A DNA stretch of 64,000 nt from Hippasteria phrygiana (Eukaryota > Echinodermata > Asteroidea > Valvatida > Goniasteridae). Made by a program: the position numbers and the translations under genes. Positions 40,101 through 52,100 of the stretch are shown here, one piece after another. The stretch lies in assembly GCA_037893225.1 (NCBI GenBank), contig JAZGUH010000719.1, positions 248,001-312,000 on the forward strand, given 5' to 3'. Each line of letters begins with the position of its first letter. Position 1 is the first letter of the stretch. Under the pieces are notes generated by a model. It worked only from the letters and a program-made list of their open reading frames with translations, ran no database searches and had not been told where the DNA came from.

Positions 40101-43100
40101 CCCCTCCATCGACCTGGTCACCTGCCTGCTGGACTTCCGGCTGGAGTCCTCCACAGACCGCAAGATCATGCCCAGGCTGGCTGCTGCGCTGGCGGCCTGT
40201 GCTCAGCTGGGCTCTCTCGGTAGGTATTCTTGATCAAAATAATGACTTCTGACTAGCGCCCACCCTAACAAAGATATTGACAATTTGGGAGGCCGCTAAC
40301 ATATGGCAAGATAGCTCAGTTGGTAGAGCGCCGGTACGGTATTCCAGAGGTCACAGGTTCGAATCCCGCTCCTGCCAGCTTTCTTTGTTCACTTTGAAAA
40401 TAATTATGTGTTTATTTACCAGAATGAGTTGACCCAACTCAATATCTGTGACCTGGCACCACGAAACAGGTGGGAAATAGCCAAAGCTGAAAAACTGAGA
40501 TTATGATATTTCCTGAAAATACATGCAATCAGCTTTACTTTGACATATTGTGTGTTGCTGTAGCTCATTCCTGATCCCTGCTATAACTTCTTGAAGTTGA
40601 TAGAGTCTTGACCCCTTGTTTTGAGAAAATAAAGCTCAAAGTTTGTGACCTTTTATTAACATGAGTTCAAAAAAAAGAAAATCACCCTCTAAGAATATTT
40701 TTGAGATTTAATTCAGTTTTCAAACTTCAGGATATGATACAATAGGGCTTGTCAAATCTAAAATTGTTAAAATCCCAAAATTGACTTTTCAGTGAAAAAT
40801 TGTTGTCTTTGCCTGTAATAAACTAGGAAAGCCATAGTGCGACTTTAAGCTCATTTCGTGCTGCCAGGTCACATTTGTCCGGGTAATAATAGCTCGTATT
40901 TGATCACAAGATATTTCTATTGACTGTCTCTGCTGGCACTTGGCACTGCCTATCAACATCAAGAGAAAATTTACTCCCCTTCTACTGCCACTGAATTTGA
41001 TTGCAAATATCACTGAGAAGGTTTAATGGTGAATTATTATGAAGAAAGACATTTCAACAGAAGATAGCAGTTGTTTTTACTTGCCAGTAATTAAATCATC
41101 CAAAGATCCTCAGAGATGCTGTGTATGGAGTAGAAAAGCATCTGAAAGGGAACATCTTCCCAGACCATTGAGCAGGTTATGGACCCCCGTGTCATAATGA
41201 TGTTCCACTTGGCCCTCTCGGGAATCCCGAACTGTAATTTCAACCAGCATTCAAATTTCTCCAGCTGCAGCTCTAATAATGAATCAGTACTACTAATGAT
41301 TGAGTTAGGGATCATTTCATATTGTCTGAAAGCGGTATCAATTGCAGTAATGCCGGGTTGTTGTTTTTTCGGTACCAATGTTAACGCCCAGCTGGCTGAT
41401 ACAATGAGCTCGTTCTATACACAGGCATGCAACTTTTCCGCGGATCAGTGGATTTCCGCATTTTTTTTAATCCGACTGAAAAAATCCGCGCTTCAGCTCG
41501 TTTCCCACCGTGCCGACCGCGGAATCGTCCACGAACATGACCAATATTGCTTGCGCACATCGTCTGGCTTTGTATTTTGTATACATACATTACATAGAAA
41601 GCTGCAGGACACAGACTCCGTACACATTCTGTCGCGTACATGTATAGTCTTGCCGTAGTATGAACTAGTCGCAATAGCGCCCTCAATCGACTATAGACTG
41701 ATAGTCTGGTTCCGCATTTTTTTTCTCACGTCAATGAATACAATACAATACATCGGGATACGGACACTATACATACATGTACATGTTTGCACGACGTCGT
41801 AAGAGCTTCACGCTTCACTAATGGCTCTTTGTCCATGGTCTGACCACTGCAAACTAGAAATCTTTCACCAGCTGTCTGGGCTTTAACCAGTTCGCGTCGG
41901 AGGACGTGTTAACACGATCTGGCTGTTTTTATACACGGGCACGGCTGACGGGTTAAAACGTCAAGCTTGCCTCGACTCACCTCCGGGTGACATCTCGACA
42001 CGCTAATCCCTCATTTGTTTTGTACACACACACACACAAAGTCCGAGAAGTCTGTGGAGGCGAACCGTGTGCTGAACTTGAACTTGGCCACTGTGCACAG
42101 CCTGTTGTTCTACAATTTACGCTCCGGTGGGCGCACCCGGAGTATTGAAATACTGTTGAAATGACTCTTGCAAATCAGTATTTGTGGCGTTTGGCTGTGT
42201 ATCAGAAGTTGGCTGCTATATTATGCCTTTTTTTTAAATAGAAATTTTCGGCAAAAATAATCCGGGCACGAACTGGTTAATGACCTCAGAGTTCTGGTTT
42301 TGACCCATGATTATTCAGTTATTCAAGCCGCCTGGCTTTCCATTCATCAGCTAGGTTTGTTGCACCACAAAGCAAAAACAGCGGAACCGCAATCAATATC
42401 GCATCTGGACAATATGAAATGCTCCCTTAGTTAGTTTGCACTTGTCAAGCCAAAATTCAGTTGCTGGTAATTTTACCATTTATAGAGTACTTGTGGTGAG
42501 TTGATACAATTAGATTCCGCTCTGGGTTTAGTGTGCATCTGGTTGTTCTTTTCATTATCTGAAGCTGCTTCCCAGCGCATGTGGGCACTGCAGAGGCTGC
42601 GTAAGCTGATGGCAACAGAGTTTCACGGCAATCTCAACGTGGAGGCTATTCTGGGGTCAGAGATCTCTGATGATGCCGCTACTGCTTACAATGTAAGTAA
42701 TTTTAATGGATCTCTGAACCATCTAATCCTCATCTAACCCTCATCTAAGCCAAATCTAACGCTCATCTAACGCTCATCTAACCCTCATCTAACCCTCATC
42801 TAACCCTCATCTAACCCTCATCTAACCCTCATCTAACCCTCATCTAACCCTCATCTAACCCTCATCTAACCCTCATCTAACCCTCATCTAACCCTCATCT
42901 AACCCTCATCTAACCCTCATCTAACCCTCATCTAACCCTCATCTAACCCTCATCTAACCCTCATCTAACCCTCATCTAACCCTCATCTAACCCTCATCTA
43001 ACCCTCATCTAACCCTCATCTAACCCTCATCTAACCCTCATCTAACCCTCATCTAATCCTATTTTATCCCACCTTACCCTAATCAACAGCCCTTCGGCTG

Positions 43101-46100
43101 TGTACAGAACTCTGTGTGCATGAGTTTGTTTTTGCATTCAATAGTGGACCTTAAACAATAGAGGGCAATAGGGTCCCCTATTGAAAATCGTGTACAAAAC
43201 CAATGAGGGCCCTTGCCAAAAAGTTGAAGTATGAACAATAGGAGGTACCCGGTTGCAGGCATTTAATACACACTTGTGTGTGTTTGCATGGGCATGGTTA
43301 GTTATCTTTTTACTGTCAATGAGGTCACTGCCACAAATGGGTATTTTTTGTTGGTGGGGCATGCCCTTTTTTTGTCCTTAGTTTTGGAAAATTACTGAAA
43401 CAGGAGAATACTTCAAAATCTATATTTCTTATGTAGTTATCATTATTTCAGAACCATCCATATCATTTTTTCTTATTTTGATCAGGGGTGAGATTTTTAG
43501 GAATATGAAAAATCCACAAAACATTCGGAGACATTAAATTTGTATGCCGTTGGTGAAAAATGCATAAGAAAAACTGCATTTTCTACCAAAAGATATGGTT
43601 AAAAATTGCAGAAATATAGGGTCATTAGAATGAAAAGAAGGCCATTTCAGATTGCAGAGGTCATTTTGAAATGAATGGAATGAAAAACAATTAAATTCTT
43701 TCGGAAATCTGGAAGACATCTCACCAAAAATCCTGAAAACAGGAAAAAATCCGGAGGAATCTCACCCCTGTTTGATACCTCTGAACTCTGAACAATTTTC
43801 CTGTTGTAATTTCAGGCGTTCAATGGCACAGCCCTGGCCGCCCTGGTCAAGGGCCTGCCGGAAGCTCTCCAGCGCCAGTACGAGTACGAGGACCCCATCG
43901 TACGAGGCGGTAAGCACCTCCTTCACAGCCCCTTCTTCAAGGTGCTGGTGGCCCTGGCCTGCGACCTGCGGCTGGATTCCCTCAGCTGCTGTGTGGAGTC
44001 CCATCGCTGGGCGTGGTTCCGACGTTACTGCATGGCCGCCCGTGTCGCAAAGTCGCTGGAGAGTCGTATTCTGCTACCGGACATGTTCCGTGAAGAGGTA
44101 CAGTTTTTGGTCATTATTTTCACACAGAGATATTAGGGAGCATTTCATATTGTCCAGATGTGGTATTGATTGGCCGTACCGCTGTTTTGCTTTGTGGTAC
44201 CGCATTCCTTACCTCAAACTTTGCTGATGAATGGGAAGCCAGGCGGCTTGAATAACTGAATAATCATGAGGTCAAAACTGGAGCTTGGAGCTCATTAAAG
44301 CCTAGTCGGGAAATTAATGATGCCGAATTGGACTCTTTGTAAAGCACTTGTAAATCTTGAAGAAACTACTACTACACAGACTTTTAAAATCAGTTTGTCA
44401 ATAAGTGGATTAAGTAATCAACTGACGTGGTTTTGGAATGAACAGGTGATGAAGAAGATTCGAGAAATCAGCGCCGAGGGTGATGAGGCCATACAGCAGG
44501 AGCATGAGAACCACAGGGAGTTCAAACGAGAGCACGATGAGCAGATCTTGATGTGGATGAACAGGTTAGTGGACATGATTTGCCTACTTCAGAGGTCAAA
44601 CTCATCTGCTGATCTGAGTTGTGGATATCATCAGCGTTTTATTTTGTTAAGACTGCTTATGTGAAGTTAGTGGATAGGCACCAGCTCAGTTCTTTTTATT
44701 AAATCAGTCAGTGTTGTAGATATAGTGAAAGTTGTTCAAGTGCACTAGTACTCTGAATGGCAATTTGGAAATGAGCACCACCAAATGAAATCAGTGTTGG
44801 AAAAATATCACCTCGTCAACTAATCTTCTGTGGGTCTCAAAATGTATATTTTGAGAAATTAGTTGACAATTGGTTGATTTATTGACAAAATGTTCATTTT
44901 GAGAACATTTAACAAATGTCAAATAATTTCAGTCATTTAAATAACACCAATCACACTGAATGTAGAATGTAGACGTGAACAATCCTTTGAAAATAATGTC
45001 AACAAATCTACCAATTGTCAACGGATTTCCTTTTTCTAGAATTGCACTAATAATACCACATGTAAGATGCCAACAAATCAACCAGTTGTTAGTTAATCCT
45101 ACAGCATGTATGATGTCAACAAATCTACCAATTGTCAACTAATTTCCTTTTTCTCAAATTGCACTAATCATACCACATGTAAGATGTAAAAAAATCAACT
45201 AGTTGTTTATCCTACAGCATGTATGATGTCAACAAATCTAAATTTCTCAATTTCTCCAGGCGGCCCGATGACTGGACCCTCTCCTGGGGCGGCAGTGGCA
45301 CCATATACGGCTGGGGTCACAACCACAGGGGTCAGCTGGGTGGCATCGAGGGGGCAAAGGTCAAGGTGCCCACGTCCATCGAGTCCCTGACCGCTCTGAG
45401 GCCGGTGCAGATCGTGGGTGGGGAGCAGACACTGTTTGATGTAACTGCTGATGGAAAGGTAGATTTCTGACTTGGACAAGTGTTTAACAGCTGCTCATGT
45501 GCTTTTACCTTTTGGCAATTTGGATAGATTTGACTTGATCCTATGAAGTGTCTTAACCCCTTACGGTATTTGACGGGAGACGTCGGGATGCCGCGGCGGC
45601 TCTGGCGGCCAAGCGAACCGCTACAATGTGTTTGTGCAGTCAAGTGTAACCTATACACAATAATCCAACAATGGATTGAAACTGCAGAAACGGCAGCCAA
45701 TGGCGTCATCCGGCCTGGTGGCACTGTTTAATCTAACAATGGATTAAAACTGCACAAACGGCGGCCTATTGCGTCATCCGGCCTGGTGGCACTGTTTTTT
45801 GTTGCGCATATTTGCGGCATCCGTACGCAAGGGGTTAACCCCTTGCAGTCCGCTGTTATTGATAGAATGCTGGGGTACCAGGCTCTCGCTAAAAGGGCTG
45901 CACAGTCAAGCGTAAGTGTGAACAAAAGCTGCCGCATTGAACAGAACTCAGAGCCCCCATTTGTGTCAACGAAGGCTTTGTTTAAAAAAGAACCCATCTA
46001 TTTATTACACTCCCATTTAAAAATATAGTTGAATAATGAATGGCTTATGTATAAGCAAGAATGTGGCTATTCACGTCAACCGGCCCAAGTGTCTTGCGTC

Positions 46101-49100
46101 ACACCGTTGCTTAGGCCGTCGTCCGGCTACAAGGGGTTAGGTATGTCATCGCTATTTATTTATTTTGTGCCGCTTCTCCTAGGTTTATGGCACCGGTTAC
46201 GGGGCTGGTGGTCGTCTTGGTATCGGTGGGACCGACTCGGTCTCCACCCCAACTCTGCTTGAGTCCATCCAGCACGTCCACATCAAACAGGTCGCTGTCA
46301 ACTCGGGCGGGAAGCACACCCTGGCGCTTTCCATCGAGGGAGAAGTGTATTCATGGGGAGAGGGAGAAGACGGGAAACTAGGCCATGGCAACAGAACGTT
46401 AGTTACACAAATTTCATGTCTGAAAATTTGCTTATACCAGCCGTTTGATAACCAAGCCAAGTGCTGGCTAAGATATTGTAAAAGTGATTCAATGTGACGG
46501 TGCATACTGGAATGCCTAGTCTTGTGATCGTAATGAAGTGCTTGTGAATAGATTAACTAGTCAAGTGTGCCATGTGCCGTGTACTATAGACCTTTTTTCA
46601 CCCATGTGACCAAATAGGGAAAATGTGAACAAAACCACTACATGTGGACCACTGTGGATTGATCGTAGTACATATGTGACCGGCTCTGCAAAAAGGGCTA
46701 TTATGTCGCAAAATTTGAAATATGAGTTATATACATAGTTGAATTTGTCACATCCTAAGCTTTAATTTGGTGTAGGTTTGACCCATGTGGCATTTTGTGT
46801 TCTCGAGATATCTTGACATTTGTATACTCCTATTTTCCCAATTTAACGGAAGTGTGTTTAGAGATACAGGCCTTTAAACACAAAAAGTGCAAAGAAATAA
46901 GATAGAAGTAATTTTTATCAACATCTTTATTCATCAATATTAATGTTTCTGAAAATAAATTCTGAAAATATAGATATAACAGAAGCCAACAAACCAAAAA
47001 CAAACAAATCACTTGCGTGAAGATTTCTTCGCCCGCTTCACATAGAACTGCCCTGTGTGTGCTTTCACATAGTGCGACATAATACCCCTTTTGGCAGAGC
47101 CGGTCACATATATGAAGCAGATAAAACCAATGTGCATGTACATGGCATGGTTTACTTGAATAAGCACTTCATGAGGATCACTACACTATGATGGTCCATG
47201 ACAACACTTGAAAAAGTGATGACTCTCGGGAGGTGCTTACATCTAGCAGTGTCTGGTCATGCGGATGAAAAGAGGCTGTTGTAGTTGTAGGTGGCTGTTG
47301 AAATGCAGACAAAAAGCTGTAGTCTGTTCATTCATATTTAAATGAATTTTCAAAGCATACAAAGAAAGCTGGCAGGAGAGGGATTTGAACCTGGGACCTC
47401 CGGAATATTGTACAAGCTGTCTACCATCTGAGATATCTTGCCACATCTTGGCAGTCTCCCAATCAGTGTCTTTGTTTCCTTGTTCTGGGGAGTGTGGGGG
47501 CACTAGTCAGAAGTAATAAACCCATAATGCCAAATAGCGAAGGTTAACTTTATAACTTTCCAACTAGGAATTTTTAATGAGCTTTCAAAGCGAGGTTTGT
47601 TTGACGACATTCACATTGAAACTTTTGCATCCGAAGTATTAATCGACAATGAAATTCATTATTATTTTAATGTGTTCCAGGCAATGCGATAGGCCAAGAG
47701 TCATCGAAAGCCTCCGTGGGAAAGAGGTTGTGAACATTGCATGCGGCGGTGCACATAGTGCGTGCATGACATCCAGTGGGGAGCTGTTCACCTGGGGTAA
47801 AGGTCGCTACGGACGACTGGGACATGGGGACAGCGAGGACCAGCTAAGACCAAAAATGGTACCCAGCCACTTTATTTTATTTCTAGTCATTAAGCCCCTC
47901 CCTCAAAGAGGCTATTTTTCAGATTAATGGACCTCATCAGATTTTTTCAAATGCAGGGCTAACTCCGGAACTAGATTGTTGTACATTAATCCTCTCTGCA
48001 AGGGTTCAAAGTGGAAAGTCATTAAAAGTGCACATAAATTAACCCCTTGCGTACGGGTATTATATGGGGGCATGGGGGCGCCATGCCAGCTTATGCAGCC
48101 AAGCATAACGTACACAATACCCCAATAATGGATTGAAAATGCAGAGATTGGCGTGTATAGACATCAACCGGCCAGGTGGCAATTTTCAATCTGCACATAT
48201 AAGTGTCAACTGGGCGCAAGGGGTTAATATAGGAAAATAAAATTCATTGTTCTGAAACAATTATGCATGAAAAATAAAGTATTCTGATGGTTTTTGTTTT
48301 AGAAAATTATCTGGACTTAAGACATAAAGCTCTTGGTAAGGTTAGAGTTGTAATCAAGTCAATCACAAGTCAGCTCACAACCTACAGGGGATGATAAAGG
48401 AATATTTTTGTCATGGTGCATTTAAGTGCGGTGAGCGTGTTGTGGTTGTTACTTGCAAACTGAAGTGACTGAATTACTTGAAGCACCCGTTTAGCACTTT
48501 CTAAGTATGGGATCATTTCATATTGTCTGAAAGTGGTATCAATGGCGATAAGGCTGGGTTGTTTTTTTGCGGTACCGGCATTAACGCACAGCTGGCTGAT
48601 ATGAGCTCATTCTATACAGTTCAGTGCACACAGGCAGTTTCAATATCGCAATTCTCATGAGGCATCACTACTCCCCTGGCTCTCTGGCTAATCCATCTCG
48701 GTGGGCAATTTAAGTGTTCCAAGCCAGAGCTCTTCATAAACATTCCTTGCTGCAAGACCTCCACTAATAGGGTTCTAAAATTTGTCCACGGTCTGACCGC
48801 TGCAAACTAGAAATCTTTGACAAGCCGACTGGGCTTTATAATGAGCTCCAAGATCCAGTTTTGACCTCATGATTATTCAGTTATTGAAGCCGCCTGGCTT
48901 CCTATTCATCAGCTAGGTTTGAGGTAAGGAATGCAGTGCCACAAAGTAAAGCAGCGGTATCGCAATCAATACCGCATCTGGACAATATGAAATGTTCCAT
49001 AAATAAGCCTCTCTGGGCCACTGAAACATGTACATGTACTCACATAACAGTGTTAACACCTTGAGCACGGTATTTTACGGGAGACGTCGAGGTGTTGCAG

Positions 49101-52100
49101 CGGTTCTGGCAGCCAAATCGAACCACTACAATGTGTTTGTGCAGTCAAGCATGACATACACAATAATCCAACAATGGATTGAAACTGCAGAAACAGCGGC
49201 CAGTGGCATCATCCAGCCTGGTGACACTGGGTTTTTTTGCGCCCTATGGCGTCATCCGTACGCAAGGGGTTAAAGAAGATTCATTCCGACTCATCCCAAT
49301 ATTCAACAAAAAAATAAATAATTCCTTGCTACCCTAAAGGTGGATGCCTTAAAGGGGTTCCGTGTGGTTGATGTGGCCTGTGGCAGCGGTGACGCCCAGA
49401 CCCTGTGCATCACCGACGACGACAACGTCTGGTCCTGGGGGGATGGAGACTACGGCAAGCTGGGCCGGGGTGGCAGCGACGGCTGCAAAGTGCCGCAGAA
49501 GATCGACATCCTGAGCGGGACCGGTGTCTGCACGGTGGAGTGCGGGTCGCAGTTCTCCATCGCTCTGACCAAGTCCGGCATTGTCTACACGTGGTAGGTA
49601 GCTTTTATTTTATTAGGCTAGTTAACAAAATAATTCTGAAAGAATCCCTATTCTCTAAAGCTATAGTGTTTATACTTCTCCATGTTTAACAAATCATTCT
49701 TTATCCACATCCTCATATTATTACCTGAGAATGTATGGAAAAGATTAAAAGCTCTTTTCTGTCCATATGAAATAGTAACATCAAACAAACCACAAGCACC
49801 GCCCCCCCCCCCCCCCCCCCAACAAAGACACTGACAATTTGGAAGACCGCCAAAATAGCTCAGTTGGTAGAGTACGATATTCCGGAGGTCACAGGTTCAA
49901 ATCTTGCTCCTGCCAGTTTTCTTTATACGCTTTGAAAATTCCTATGAAATATTGAAATATTACTGAGTCGGCAGTTTTCTCTGATACAATGCAATTTTTT
50001 ATTTTCATACATTTAAAAATGGTTGAAACAAACAAAGACATTTTTAAAAAGCTACCTTTGCCATCACAGACTGTAGGATAATTTATATTACAAACATTCT
50101 TTGATTTAAATTTCATTTTCATACATTCAAAATAATTTTTTTTTAAAGTGAAACAAAGTTAAATAATCAGTGTTTTGCTGTTGCTCAAATTTGGGATAAC
50201 TTTGTGTTATTAATGGCATTCTCTTGGTAAGGTCGGCTCATGCTTGAAAAAGTTAAGCAAGCTTTGTTTTATTTCACCATAAACAGGACAGGTTTGCTTC
50301 ACTTGTACGTTTGCTCAAAGCATACAATAGACTTTTAAGCACAGGTGGTGCTGTTTAGTGTGACATGGAACACAAATCTTAAAGGAAAATACAGTTTATT
50401 GAAAGTTTCTCTACAAAACAAATTTCCTTTGTGTCACAAGGGGGAAGGGTGATTACCACCGCCTGGGCCATGGCACCGATGATCACGTACGGCGCCCTCG
50501 CAAGGTGGCCGCCCTCCATGGAAAGAAGGTCATCTGCGTGGCAACGGGGTCACTGCACTGTGTGGCCTGCACAGATCAGGGTCAGTAGTAAAAAGTATAA
50601 AAGTAAACTTAAAAGTTATTTTACTTTTGTTTCAAATAGAGAAAGTTGTATACAGATAAATATGGAAGGTAGCACTTTAAGGACTAGCTAAATTAAAAAC
50701 TCATTACATCTGATGAAGTAGCTGTTGCTACGAAAGCTTATGCCATAATTTTAGTAAGTCCTTAAAGTGCTATCTTCAATGTTTATCTATAGACGAATCC
50801 GGCGACCAAAATTAGAAGCATTTACTGCGGTGGCGAGGTGCTCGCGTGCGTGTTAGACGCACGCGCTCGACGCAGCTACGACCAACAGGGTGTTTACAAC
50901 TTTCCAAAATGCGCATGCGACTCAAATTAAAGAACGCAGGCAGCCTGCATGCGAGCGCGGCACCACTGTAAAAATGGCGTCGGCGAATTCCTGTATACAA
51001 ACAATGAAATTTATGACTGAACCTATAGAAATACGTTTTTTTAAATGTCAGGTGAAGTACATACTTGGGGTGATAATGACGAAGGTCAACTAGGAGATGG
51101 AACCACTAACGCTATTCAAAGACCAAGGATGGTCACGGCATTACAAGGTACACTTTCTCTTCATTTTTTTGTTCAAATAAAGCAATTTTTTACCCCCTTT
51201 TAGGAAAGTCAGAGGCACTTTATGTATTAGTCTGTGTTAAAGGTTATTTAACATTGGCAAACATGAAAAAACAAAACTACTGAATTATTATGAAATATCT
51301 TCCTTGACTGTAAGTAAAAAATAGTCTCAAGCATCTTGTGAAATCATGGCAAGTTGTGTGCTGTAATTTTCAAGAAAAGTGGGATTTTGTTCAACTACTG
51401 CTCCCACTTTACCTTTTGTTTGGCATTTGGTTACACATCCATGAATGGGTGCAAACCAGCTAATCTAGTTGTGTTCGCACATAAAACTTTAAACAGGTCA
51501 GTGTTACAGTATTTGCTATAAAATACTAACCCCGAAATCAATTCAGTTTTGAAAATTACAGCAAAAGCAAATGTTGTAGACTACGTGTAAGGACCTGCAC
51601 AATTCAATGAATTGTTTGTAGAATTGCTGCTATTGGATTTTTTAGCCAGTAGTTTGATCTCGGTATTTCAGTCCGCCTTATTCGGCCATATTCAGAGGGA
51701 TGAATAAAGTACCCCCCCCCCCCCGAAACAAAGATACTGACAATGTGGGAGACCGTCAACATAATACAAGATAGCTCAGTTGGTAGAGCACCGGTACGTT
51801 ATTCCGGAGGTTGCATGTTCAAATCCCACTCCTGCCAGTTTTCTTTGTTCACTTTGAAAATAGATTGGAAAGAGTTTGAAAAAATTTGAAAACCATCACC
51901 TTCTTTTGGTTTACTTTAAATAGAAACAAACATTTAGATCATGCTTGTGTTGTAAAAATAAGTTGAACTGACTATTTATTTCATGGTCCCTTTTGAACAG
52001 ACAAGAAGATCACCAATGTGGCCTGCGGCTCAGCCCACACCATCGCCTGGTCGACCAGCAAGCCGGTCAACGCTGGCCGCTTGCCCCGAGCCGTGCCCAT

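Noticed and set aside
42719..43068. Interstitial telomere sequence
   Set aside because: The unit is 11 bp (CATCTAACCCT), not TTAGGG/CCCTAA hexamers; only a partial resemblance.
49405..49689. Overlapping Arg-rich open frames in RLD3, DOC and HECT exons (also 20403-20639 and 51983-52267)
   Set aside because: Alternate-frame shadows of GC-rich HERC2 exons.
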